Of a stretch of 64,000 nucleotides of DNA, positions 23,164 to 34,100 are shown one piece after another. The notes under the pieces were generated by a model that was not told where the DNA came from, did no database searches, and worked only from the letters and a program-made list of their open reading frames with translations. Numbering within the stretch: the stretch's first letter is position 1; the number at the start of each line of letters is the position of its first letter. Both the position numbers and the translations under genes were made by a program. The stretch comes from Cunninghamia lanceolata (Eukaryota; Streptophyta; Pinopsida; Cupressales; Cupressaceae): assembly GCA_027924645.1 (NCBI GenBank), contig BSBN01000037.1, positions 682,001-746,000 on the forward strand, in the 5' to 3' direction.

Positions 23164-23793
23164 GTGGAAAAGGTTTCCACCCTCTACCAAGCACTTGATC
23201 TTCAAAACCAAGTGTTAAAATGGCAGTTGGCTCAGCTGCACCATGCTAAGAGGAAAATACAACACATGGAAGTGATAACTCAGCTGGAAACTATGGAATG
23301 GCCCAGGGAGAGCAGGGATGACTTGTGGGAGCAAGTAGAGAATCTGGCTAGAAAATTTGAGAAGTGGGAAAAGATGGAAGATGAAATTGTTTTGATAAAG
23401 GATAATCAAGAAAAGATCAAGAAGAAAGTGGCAGAGCTGGTGGACTTTAGTCGTGAGACTGTTAAAAACTCTACTACCACCCTTTATGTACTCAAGGAGG
23501 AGATGGAAAAAAGGAAAGCCATGAGGGAAGATAGAATTGGTAATTCAGCTCAAGAGGTGCAGAAGTAGGGTATGGTTGGCTCGTCCAATAGAACTAGGTC
23601 CAAGGACAAGTACATCAAAGGTAAGAAGGTCAGATTTGAGATAGAGGTGGCCCAAGACAAAGAGATCGAGATCCAAGACATGCAGGAGATGTAGGGTTGA
23701 GACAAGGAGGAGAGCACATTTGAGGACAAGCTAAAGTTCCTTAACAAAGAATGGTAGGAAATTAGCAGCCTCAAATCCATGGCCAAGCAGTAG
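23164..23793 (+). pseudogene. Coiled-coil C-terminal segment of the LINE ORF
   Basis: A 134-codon open stretch continues past TAG stops (23,566; near 23,692; near 23,755; 23,791) and one TGA in the same frame. It is strongly heptad-patterned: HHAKRKIQHMEVITQLETME, LWEQVENLARKFEKWEKMED, then KDNQEKIKKKVAELVD. After 23,793 the frame becomes Leu/Phe-rich because of a T-rich 3' UTR, which I do not consider a real membrane segment. A coiled coil plus basic linker suggests an RNA- or self-binding protein, by analogy with LINE ORF1 proteins; that is inference. Confidence 0.5.
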
Positions 23794-23964
23794 CTTGGCC
23801 TGTTGTTGGTTCTTTTGGGTTTGTTTGGCTTTGCTGGCCCGTTTCTCATGCTTTGCTATTTCTTTCTATTTTTGGTTGTTTTACCTCTTGTAAAACTTGT
23901 TTGACTCACCATTTTTGCCTTTTGTACATGGGTTTGGGCCCTTCTCGGTTACTAATATCAAAAC

Positions 23965-23978
23965 ATGAGCTAATTATC
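23965..23978 (+). repeat. LINE target-site duplication, right copy
   Basis: Exact copy of 21,163-21,176, directly after the A-rich 3' end of the LINE. Confidence 0.85.
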
Positions 23979-25308
23979 CACTCATATATTTCGTACACCT
24001 CATCATAGATTCTCGATTTATTTCCATTTCCAACTCATGTGCATGTAATTATAAAAAATAATTAGATAATTCAATTATTTATCCTCACCTCTCATATTAT
24101 CTTTTTCTTGATTTGTTTCCATTTTTTAACTCACGTAAATGGAAAAAAATCAAACAAATCAAGGATATTATCCTTATCTACCTCCTAATCTTATCCTTAT
24201 CCATCCATTAAAAAATCTATAAATTCTTCCATTCACTCATTTGAATCATCACAAATTTCAATGTAAAATAATTGTCATTTTTATCACTCAAAAGTATTAA
24301 TGTTATGCTACTAACTTGAGCATCCACATGCTATCCACAATCCTATCCATCTCACCACCAAACCTATCAATTCAACCAATATAATCTCTAATCCTATCAA
24401 CCATCCACTTATCAACCTAATCCAATCCAACCCAAACAATCCCTAAAAGACTTTGTACAAGAGCTACTAAAATCACCTAACCCTCCCTTTCCCAAACAAA
24501 AGTTGTAATTATTTCTCCAAGGACTACTAGCAAAGGAACAACATCAAACTAGAAAGCATGAAGTCATTGAGCCCATATCTATGCCAAGCCTATACCACCA
24601 TGTAATCACCTAGCAACATGCCTATCCATCAATTACCATCATGCAAAAATATTATTAATCTAAAACCTATCAAGCCTAATCAAGATCCCCCCAAAGTTAC
24701 TATCTTTGCAAGACAACCTATATGGGAAAGCAAACTATCCCATAGAAAATAAAAGTAACAAATCTAAGTACAAGCAATCCAACTCCATGCAATCTTGCTA
24801 AGAAATTTCACAACTCATCCAAAAGCATCCATTGGTTTTGTTCCCAGCCTTGCTACAACCTAATCAACTCAAATCATCACCATCATGATATATCATTCCC
24901 AATCCTCGTGTTTTTATTATTGTTAACAACACTATCCTTGCATTGTTCTCATCATCAACAATGCTATCCTCGTCATCAATCAACCATTAGTTTTCATCTT
25001 AACAAGGGGCAACAACTCTTTTTTTGTCTTTGTACCATTTTGTACATTCTTGCTAGCTTGTTTGTGTGCATTATCATTTTGTCTTACATTTGCATCAATC
25101 CTTGTAGCCTACCTACCACAATGGTATCATGGTCTTCCATATCATGGTGCTATACGATATAGGGTTGCTTGTGACCTTTTTTGTGTGTCAGTCCTACGCA
25201 TGGGATACATCATCACCTTGGTATTTATACCCTAGTGCATCACATCTCATGCTATATTAAATCAAGGTTGCTCTCTTCAAGTCAGCATAACTAATCATTA
25301 TAATAAAT
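23979..25308. other. Non-coding AT-rich flank with a weak ~100-bp duplication
   Basis: Two neighbouring copies share a TTCTCGATTTATTTCC or TTCTTGATTTGTTTCC start and an AACTCATG or AACTCACG end (near 24,010-24,050 and 24,111-24,150). The rest, to 25,308, is C-rich on the plus strand and has no supported frame or terminal repeat. Confidence 0.4.
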
Positions 25309-25313
25309 CAATC
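25309..25313 (+). repeat. TSD CAATC of the solo LTR, left copy
   Basis: CAATC directly precedes the LTR end at 25,314 and recurs at 38,902-38,906, directly after its other end. Confidence 0.75.
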
Positions 25314-26810
25314 TATTAGAACACACAAATATATTGAGAGGGGGGTGAATCAGTATATGCCAAAAATTTAAATTAACTTTATCAACCAAATCTTTTTACT
25401 GCATTAAACAGATGATAAAGAAAATTAAGAAATTTAAAGCACGCATCCATAACACCAGATTTACGTGGAAAACCCTAGAAGGGAAAAACCACGATGAGCA
25501 AGCTGCTTAAATCTACTATCCAAATCCAGCCTCACAAATAATAAAATAGGTTTACAACAAGTTTTATGGGCTACAACCCAAAGGAATCTATAACTCCCTG
25601 AATCACAATGCAACAATACTTACAGAAAGAGGCTACAACCTCTGTACATAACACTTGACAAATTCCATTGATCAATCACCCCTGCAACAACAACACCCTT
25701 CACACTTCAACTCCTCTGCTTAATAAACTCTGCTACCTTTAACATACTTCCACACACACACACACCCTCACATCCACACTCGCACATAAATTCTCGCACA
25801 CTCTCACTCACTCATACTTTTCACACCAAACAAGAACTTTCATTTATATCCTTCACAAGCTTCAAAAACTTTCTCCTTCATCAGCCAAGATGAAATGTGT
25901 AACATGAAACATGTAATGGCGACAACAAGTCAGGTTCCAAATGATGTAGAAATCCAATGTGATTCAAACCAAGAGTTAATCAAGATCTATTTCACCTTAA
26001 CACATTCTTCCACACTGACATACACTTCAAACATATGGCGCAATCACCAAGATATAACAAGTCGGCTTCACAAACACTTATCCTTCCACATATTAGCTCT
26101 ATACCTACAACGGTATCGGAGAGACCAATTAACATCATGTGGATCACTTCAAATACATTATATGACTTGTAAGAACATTTCCATATAGTCCTTTCTATGA
26201 AAAATGCATCTTCTTTCTGGCCCAAACAAACTAACACTGATCCCAATACCTCTTGCCAACTTTGAATACATAGTCGTAAGATAAAACATTAAAAAATAGA
26301 TTTACGGTACACTTCAATACCTAAACCTTGGAATGAACAAACATACATACCATTTGAACTCAATCTCCAAACATCAAAGCCAAATAATGTAATGCAGTGA
26401 AATGCAGTGGCTTTCACTTTCTCCTCCCGATAATTCTAATCAGTAACATGATAAGTCTTTGTCCTACTAACTCTGAAGAACCTCTACGGTACATCATATC
26501 ATATGAAACTTGAAACATGCAAACCTTTCACCTGTATCTAGCTATCCTTCAAGCCACAAGATCACATCATCAAATGCAGAGAAATGTGGAGCATTTCTCT
26601 AACTCTTTTTGGTTGCAATGTAATACTTAATTATTGTCTTCACCTTGCAAGCTATGGAAATTTTTGCAATAACTTCTATGCTCTGAGATCAGGAACATGC
26701 ATACTTCACACTTGTCTCTATCTAACTTCCAAATCACAAGGCCATATCTTCAAATGCGGAGGAATGCGGAGGAATGTGGAGCATTCTCCTAAGCTTCTCT
26801 AGTGCAACTT

Positions 26811-27872
26811 TGGTGCAGGGGCACCTTCATGTACATGTTAATCAACAACATACACAAAATTTGGGGAAATAAAACAAATATTTTAATTCTCCAACACTCC
26901 AAGTAAAAGACAAGGCAAGTTGCATATGGACAAAAATCCTAGTCACCTACATGCTAGAAGACAAAGATTGGACAATGAAGAGTTTTCAAGCACCCAAGTC
27001 ATAAAAGAAAGCAATAAAAGTATCCCAAGAGTCACCTTTCTCTAAGTTGGATGCCACCATGCAAGAAGAGGAATACCAAGAGTCATTGGAACCCAAAATG
27101 AGGAAGATGAAACTATGCAAAGGAGATCTTATAAATAGATTGAAGTTTGGCTCCAAAGAGGCATTGAAAAAGAGGAGTAGATCCCAAATTTATTTCTGAT
27201 TTTTGCAGGTCATCAAGAGGACATCCATAGGTGATGTTGAAGAGAATTCTCCAAGGGAAATATATCCATTTTGATGAGGCAAAGAAAGTGAGTGTCCATG
27301 GTGACTTGTTAGGTGAAAAAATTCTAAATTTGTAAGTTTATGGAGGTGGATAGTTGGAAAGTTTGATAGAGATATTTCGTAGTTGGATTTGTGGAGGTTA
27401 TGTAGGTGTGTTGCTACCTTGATGGGCTGCATAAAAACTTTTGGGTTGTAAGTATTTGTTGTTGTTCATGTTTTATGAAATTCTCAAGATATGGTGTTAC
27501 TTCATAGCTGAATTTGTTGGTACAACATTCACAAACTACATTCATTTAAGGGATGCAAGTTAAGAGATTAATATATGTTTATTTTGCTGCAACTAAATCA
27601 ATCAAAGAGACAAACAAAAATCCTTAATGGCTGGAATTTATTAAAGTTAATTTTCATCTAAGAGAAGAGGAGTAAAACAACAATCTTAAGGCTGAAATTT
27701 AACAAGGTTAAGTTGGCATATACAATTTGTTTCAATCTTTGAAGTTTTGAGCACATGATTATAACAATTTGAAGGCATGAATATTGTTGTTATTTCAATG
27801 TATGTAAGGAAAGTTGATTGGGCTGCATGATGGGACAATCCTTCATTGGATTCTCTTGTCTTGTCTACATCA
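26811..27872 (+). repeat. Element K 5' LTR
   Basis: 1,062 bp, TG...CA bounded. Near-identical to 37,348-38,410 with scattered substitutions. It ends ...CTACATCA directly before the PBS. Confidence 0.88.
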
Positions 27873-27875
27873 AAT

Positions 27876-27887
27876 TGGTATCAAAGC
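27876..27887 (+). promoter_or_regulatory. Element K primer-binding site
   Basis: TGGTATCAAAGC lies three bases after the LTR. It differs by one base from the initiator-Met tRNA complement TGGTATCAGAGC. Confidence 0.8.
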
Positions 27888-27953
27888 TAGAAGATTTTGG
27901 GAAGTGATTTGACTAATTTGGATAATGTGGTTCAATAGATTTGATGTTTAAGG

Positions 27954-28341
27954 ATGGATGTTAATAAGAAGAAAGATGGGAAAAGGGCATCATCATTGTT
28001 AAATACATTGTTCAAGTTGGCTAAGAAGCTAGAGGAGGAAGAAATTGCAGCCAAGAAAGAAAGCAAGATGGAAAAGGAAAGCTTATTCCAAACTACCTGC
28101 AAGTCCAAAGGTAAATGTTGTCAAGTTGTGATTTCAGATATCTTCATAGATAATATTGTTTCTGAATACATGGTAGATAAATTGGGTTTGGAAATAATAC
28201 CACACCCCACACCCTATTCTGTGAGTTGGCTTCAAACTAGTAATTAGGTAATTGTAAATGAGAAATGCAAAGTTGAGTTTCACATAGGCGGTTATAAGGA
28301 TGAAATAGTTTGTGATACTATGCATTTAGATGTATGTCACC
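27954..28341 (+). pseudogene. Element K protease-like ORF, interrupted by element A
   Basis: The ATG at 27,954 follows the PBS by about 65 bp. The peptide has a Lys-rich helical start (MDVNKKKDGKRASSLLNTLF, then a run of Glu/Lys). It continues into a region collinear with the gypsy protease of element A: LFQTTCKSKGKCCQVVISD, LGLEIIPHPTPYSVSWL, HIGGYKDEIVCDT. The catalytic triad is degraded: where A has LIDSGSTENFV, K has VISDIFIDNIV. One TAG (28,245-28,247) is internal. The frame reaches the insertion point of A and its similarity to A resumes beyond A near 36,389. No capsid domain or zinc knuckle precedes it, so gag has been lost. Confidence 0.65.
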
Positions 28342-28346
28342 TTGTG
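28342..28346 (+). repeat. Element A TSD, left copy TTGTG
   Basis: TTGTG directly precedes the 5' LTR of A and is repeated at 36,384-36,388. Confidence 0.9.
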
Positions 28347-30001
28347 TGGTGCAGGAGCACCCCTACAAGACAGGATATAGTCCGCATGACAGGACATTAG
28401 TCTATTTTTAGCATGTTTGACTTCATAATGTAATAAGGTCCATTGGACCAATGCATATGTATTAGATCAGCCTAGGAGAGTGTGCAGGCAGTTAGAGTTC
28501 GTGATCAGGTAGTATGAGCTGTCCTCTCCCAACCGCTGGGAATCGAGTTGGTAGTACTCGTAGGATATTGCTATAAATAACTCAGATTAGTTAGGGTTTG
28601 AGATATATTAGAGAATATCATATCATATCATAGAGAGTAGACGAAAGTAGTAGTTGTGTTATGTTGTACTGGTGATTGAGTGAGATCCAGAGATCAGTCC
28701 AGACATTGTGAAACAGAACATTTGTGTTTCATCTAAATAAGATCTCATCAATTGCATTATCCGGTTTATCAGCTGTTTATGTTTTGATTTCTATTCTGAT
28801 TACAAGTTGATGGATTCTTTCAACCCTTCCACCGGTTGATTCTGCAAATCGGTGGAATGGTCATGCATGTTAGTTTAGGTTGCATTTTAGTTTTCTGTTT
28901 ATGCATTTCATTGTTTGAGAGATCAGTTGGTAGCATGCTATGAATCAACCTAGCATCCTCATGTGCTAGGTTTAGGAAGATAAACTATTAAGTTTTGAGC
29001 TGAAGGTGATCCGGCCCGATCGTCATATTCTCTTTGTGAAATTGTGCGGTTCTGTGAGTTTGCATGCAGCTGACGGATATACAGGGATCTGCATGTGCTT
29101 TTCCAGACGGAGTGAATCGCATCGTCATCTATGAGTATATCGCTATCCGGATCGGGTTATGAAGCTGACGAAGATTGTATGTTTCAAGTGCATCAGGATG
29201 ATATAGGTTGGATATATACTCAGTGTATATATCGTCGTCAGGATCATCTTTCGTGTGTATTCATCATCCGCATATCGCTATCGTATGCGGAGGAAAAGTT
29301 CATTTTTTTGGCTAAGGACCGGAAAGGTCATCATCAGGATATTGAAAAGGTCATCAGGATATTCATTATCATGTTGCAGAGGATATAAGTGTCTTATGTC
29401 CGGATGACATCATCATCAGGTGCATGTGACGTCATCGTCATCAGGATATTGCGAATATCACCCTATGCAAGTTTATCCTGCTGTCGCTAAGTGTTTTGGC
29501 ATCGGCGTAAGTCATCGGCATAAAGTTTGGTTAACATCATCAGGATGTTTCAATATGATCGGATAAGTCATATCATGATGCTGTTGGTTGAGTAGTCGAA
29601 TATCGGGGTGACGTAAGCATCGAAGGAAAGGTGCTTGAAGCTGTCGTCATCAGGATATATCAGAGGAACCGGATATTTTATATCCTGCTGATGAAGGTGA
29701 TGCTGAACATCATGATGATGAAGATAGAGTTTGGCGGTAAGATGAACAGTGAACATCAGGAGGATGTTTGCGCTTGTCGAATGTGATGATGCTGCTGACA
29801 GGCGAAAGGCGAAAGGCGGAGGAAGTGAACAGTAGTCAGCAGGAGGATATTTCATGCTCGTCCGAAATATGATGATGCTGTCTGTGTTAGCAAGAAATAT
29901 GATGATGATGATGATGAGCCGATAGGTATTATAACATGTTGGTTGAGTTAGTGACTCCTCCTTCCCATTTGTAAGCTCCCGTTGCGTTTACCTCTGCATC
30001 A
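28347..30001 (+). repeat. Element A 5' LTR
   Basis: 1,655 bp, from TGGTGCAGGAGCACCCC to CCTCTGCATCA. It holds a TATA box about 225 bp in and a downstream half rich in CATCAGGATAT-like and GATGATG-like words. The pair with 34,717-36,383 is nearly identical. Confidence 0.92.
28571..28578 (+). promoter_or_regulatory. Element A TATA box
   Basis: CTATAAAT in both LTRs (also near 34,969). It sits only about 225 bp from the LTR start, which implies a short U3 and a transcribed LTR part (R plus U5) of about 1.4 kb. Confidence 0.65.
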
Positions 30002-30004
30002 TAG

Positions 30005-30016
30005 TGGTATCAGAGC
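30005..30016 (+). promoter_or_regulatory. Element A primer-binding site
   Basis: TGGTATCAGAGC, an exact complement of the 3' end of plant initiator-Met tRNA, three bases after the 5' LTR. Confidence 0.9.
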
Positions 30017-30055
30017 AAAGGAAGGATCTTCTGGAAAAGATAAGGATATAGCAGG

Positions 30056-31153
30056 ATGTCAGGTGACGAAGGAACATCTGAGATTCCGTCAAGGATGACC
30101 AACGTTGAGTTGGCAGTTCTGGTGAAGAAACAGATTGCAGAGAGCAAGGCCGTGAAGGCTCAGAATCAGGAATTGAAGGATGAGTTAGCGAAGTTGAGGA
30201 GCAGAGTAGGTTCTGGTAGAGAAGAAGAGATCCCTAGTTGGAGCGAGGAGGTCATTCCTGCAGACCAGAGACCACTGTTGAATGCCCTCAAGGCCATGGA
30301 AAGGAGAACCATGGATGTGAAACTGGATTTGCCAGTGCTTACAGGAAAGATGGAACCTGATTCAGTGATGGAGTGGATAGACTCCTTGAACAATTTCTTT
30401 GAAACAGAGGAGATACCAGAACAATAGAGAGTGAAGATAGCCCAGTCAAAAATGAAAGAAGCTGCCTTGACATGGTGGAATTTCGTCCAAGATGATAGAG
30501 TACAGGAAGGAAAGCGTAGAGTCGCTACATGGAAGAAGATGATGGCATTAGTAAAGGAAGCTTATGTCCCATTGGATTACAGTATCCAATTACACAAGAG
30601 GAAGCAAAACCTGAAGCAGAAGGAGCTAGATGTCAGCTCATATACAGAAGAATTCATGAAACTTTGTATGAAAACAAAGGTAAAGGAAAGTGAAGAAGAG
30701 AAGGTAGCCAGATACCTTAATGGATTGAGGTTCAACATTCAGGAAGATTTAAGTCTGCATAATCCAGATACAGTTCAGAAATGCTTTCAGTTGGCATTGA
30801 AAGTGGAAGAGAAGTTAAAGAGAAAACAAGAACAACACAATAGAGGAAGAGGAAGACAACAAAGAGGTGGAAGAGGTCCTTTTAGAGGTAGGGGACATGG
30901 ACATGGATATCAAGGAGAATCTAGTCATGACAATAGTAAGGGAAACAATAGTTAGAACCAGGGGGAAAATTATAGTCAGCAAGGAAACTTCAGAGGTAGA
31001 AGACATTTCAGAGGAAGATCCCAGGGCAGAGGATCCATCAGATGTTATAACTGTAACAAAGAAGGCCATATAGCCAGCAGATGTCCAGAAAAGGCCACAA
31101 GCTCAACAGGAGAAAGGAGAACAAATCTGATCCAAGAACCTGATAATCAAAGT
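30056..31153 (+). pseudogene. gag: Element A gag (capsid and nucleocapsid)
   Basis: The Met at 30,056 (MSGDEGTSEIPSRMTNVE) is the first ATG in the gag-pol frame, 40 bp after the PBS. Residues 1-60 are helical and charged. The retrotransposon capsid domain spans roughly residues 75-260, with landmarks MEWIDSLNNFFETEEIPE, AALTWWNFVQDD, KQKELDVSSYTEEFMKLC and EKVARYLNGLRFNIQEDL. An Arg/Gly-rich tract follows (RGRGRQQRGGRG). One intact CCHC knuckle, CYNCNKEGHIASRC, is at 31,043-31,084 (residues 330-343). TAG codons at 30,425-30,427 and 30,953-30,955 interrupt the frame where Gln would fit the neighbours. The frame runs on without break into the protease. The product would package the RNA and form particles. 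Confidence 0.88.
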
Positions 31154-34100
31154 ATGACAGGCTCTACTTCTTTTCAGAGTGTGAATGCTCCTGATAATTA
31201 TGGATACCCAGAAAGTGGAGAGTCTCTAATGATGAGAAGAACAATGACTACCATGAAGGTACCTGACAAAGGATCCCCTCAAAGAAAGTCTCTTTTCAGG
31301 ACTATTTGTAAAGCAGGAGGTAAGGCATGTAAAGTTTTGATTGATTCTGGTTCTACTGAAAATTTTGTGTCTGAAGAAATGGTGACAAAGCTTAAGCTTA
31401 GGAGATTGCCTCACCCATCCCCATATAAAGTCTCATGGCTTACCAAAGGTCAGCAGACAACTGTAGAAGAGCAGGCTTGGGTAGAATTTCAAATTGGAGC
31501 ATATAAGGATAAGTTGTTGTTTGACATTACCAAGATGGATGCTTGCAATCTTTTATTTGGTAGACCATGGCAGTATGATTTGAAGGCACAACATGATGGT
31601 GTTAGAAATACCTATACAATCACTAAAGATGGTAAGGTGATAGAGTTACTACCATTAACAGAGAAGGAGGAGAAATCTAAAGGAAAAGAGGTGAAGGTAA
31701 TGCTGATGGAAGGTAAACAGTTCATGAAAGAAGTAGCAGCAGAAGGTGCAGTTGCATATGCCCTAATCCCATGTATGAGGGTGAATAAAGAACAGCAGCA
31801 AGAAGTTAAGGAAGAGAAAAAGCAAAGGTTCATAGACCCAGCTATCCAAGAGCTATTGGATAAGTACAAAGGTATCATCTCAGAAGGAATGCCAAGATCC
31901 CTACCACCTGTAAGGGATATCAGTCACTGCATAGACTTAATTCCAGGGTCAACACTGCCAAACAAAGCAGCCTATAAGCTCACTCCAGAACAGAATGCAG
32001 AAGTAGCCAGACAAATTGAAGAATTATTGGATTCAGGTCTGATTGGGAAAAGTTTAAGTCCATGTGCAGTACCAGCTGTACTAGCACCAAAGAAGGAAGG
32101 TACTTGGAGGCTTTGCACAGATTCCAGAGCTATTAACAAGATCACAATCAGGTATAGGTTTCCAATCCCTAGGATAGAGGATTTACTTGACTGTTTGGGA
32201 AGTGCTAAGTATTTTACAAAAATAGATATAAAGAGTGGATATCATCAGATCAGGATTAGACCAGGAGATGAATGGAAAACAACATTCAAAACTAATGAAG
32301 GGTTATATGAATGGAAGGTTATGCCTTTTGGTTTATCTAATGCACCTAGTACTTTTATGAGGTTGATGAATGAGGTTTTGAAAGAGTTCATTGGTAAGTT
32401 TGTCATAGTATATCTAGATGACATTCTGATTTTCAGCAACACAAAAGAAGAACATCTCAGACACATAGATTTGGTTCTTAAGAGGTTACATGAAGAGCAG
32501 CTGATGATAAATTTAGATAAGTGTTTGTTCATGCAAGAGGAGATCACATATTTGGGTTTTGTCATTTCACAAGGAAAGTTACAAATGGATAAGGAGAAGG
32601 TAAGTGCCATATTGTCTTGGCCAACCCCAAAGACTTTGAATGATGTCAGAAGTTTCCATGGGTTAGCAACCTTCTACAGGAAGTTTATAAGAGGGTTTAG
32701 TCATATTTATGCACCCATACTTGATACCATCAAAGGAGGACAGAAGTGCAGATGTGTTTGGACTCAAGGAGCAGATGATTCTTTTGAAACATTGAAGAAG
32801 AAGGTGGCACAGCAGCCAGTCCTTGCACTTCCAGACTTTAACAAAATCTTTCAGGTAGAATGTGATGCCAGTCACATGGCCATTGGAGCAGTACTCAGCC
32901 AAGAAGGTAGACCTATTGCATTTTTCAGTGAGAAGCTCAATGATGCTAAAAAGAGGTATTCCTCATATGATTTGGAAATGTATGCTTTAGTCCAGTCACT
33001 CAAGAAATGGAGGCATTACTTGATGCCAAAGGAATTCATAGTATTCACAGATAACCAGGCTCTGAGTTTCATAAACAACCAGGAAAAGCTGAACCACAGA
33101 CACATGAAATGGGTAGAAACCTTACAAGCTTTTACTTTTACATTGAAGCATAAGAAAAGAGTCAAGAATAAAGTTGCAGATGCTTTGAGCAGGAGAGCTC
33201 TAACAGTCAACCAGATTCAGTTAGAAAGTGTTGGCATTGATTCACTAAAGACCATGTATGAAACTGATGAAGATTTTGGAGAGATATATCATGTATGTAC
33301 TTCTTTTGGAGAGAAATATCATGCTGAATTCTCTGAATTTTTGATTCAGGATGGATTGTTGTTCAAAGGTGGACAGTTATGTATTCCAAGGTGTTCTATG
33401 AGGTTAAACATCATTAAGGAGAAACATTGTGGAGCTATGGCAGGTCATTTTGGTCTAGATAAGACTCTTGATCTTGTCCGAAGACATTACTTTTGGCCTA
33501 AGTTACAATCAGATGTCAGAAAATTTGTAGAGACATGTGTGATATGTCAGAAAGCTAAAGGTAGGTCAACTAATGCAGGTTTATATCAGCCCTTACCCAT
33601 TCCTTCCAGACCATGGGAAAGCATAAGTATGGATTTTGTCTTGGGTTTACCAAGGACAAGGAAAGGGTTTGACAGTGTCTTTGTTGTAGTGGATAGATTC
33701 AGCAAAATGGCACATTTCTTGCCATGTAAAACCACTGCTGATGCTTCATACATTGCAGATTTGTTTTTCAGGGAGATTGTCAGAATCCATGGATTGCCAT
33801 TGAGTATAGTGTCAGATAGGGATGTGAAGTTTATTGGTCACTTCTGGAGAACTCTTTGGAGGAAACTTGGAACAAATTTGTCTTTTTCCTCTGCATATCA
33901 TCCTCAAACGGATGGACAGATTGAAGTAGTGAACCGTTCCTTAGGGAATTTGCTTAGATGTTTGACAAAACAACATGGAGAAAAGTGGGATAATATTCTA
34001 TCTCAAGCTGAATTTTCCTATAATGATACTGTCAATAGGAGCACAGGGAAATCACCTTTTCAGATAGTTTATGGTATGCATCCAAGAGGAATTTTGGAAT

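Larger units (their letters stand above)
21177..23964 (+). mobile_element. 5'-truncated LINE with a downstream ORF
   Basis: The 2,788-bp insert lies between 14-bp direct repeats. It begins inside an RNase H domain, so the RT and endonuclease have been lost by 5' truncation. It ends TTCTCGGTTACTAATATCAAAAC, a short A-rich tail. Unusually, 2.3 kb of sequence lies between RNase H and the 3' end. That stretch contains a long decayed ORF rather than a short 3' UTR. The whole unit is one insertion, because the duplicated target lies outside both parts. Confidence 0.75.

Noticed and set aside
23794..23920. Hydrophobic Leu/Phe-rich segment suggesting a membrane anchor at the end of the LINE ORF
   Set aside because: It comes from a T-rich 3' untranslated stretch after several stop codons; similar artefacts are common at LINE 3' ends.
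29131..29388. 85-codon plus frame conserved in both LTRs of element A (again at 35,519-35,776)
   Set aside because: Conservation is explained by the two LTRs being recent copies of one sequence. The second copy lacks nothing but gives no independent evidence for coding, and the composition follows the CATCAGGATAT words.
31612..31878. Minus-strand open frames inside element A pol (also 32,245-32,610, 30,815-31,069 and similar)
   Set aside because: They are antisense shadows of a strongly conserved sense polyprotein and show no motif of their own.
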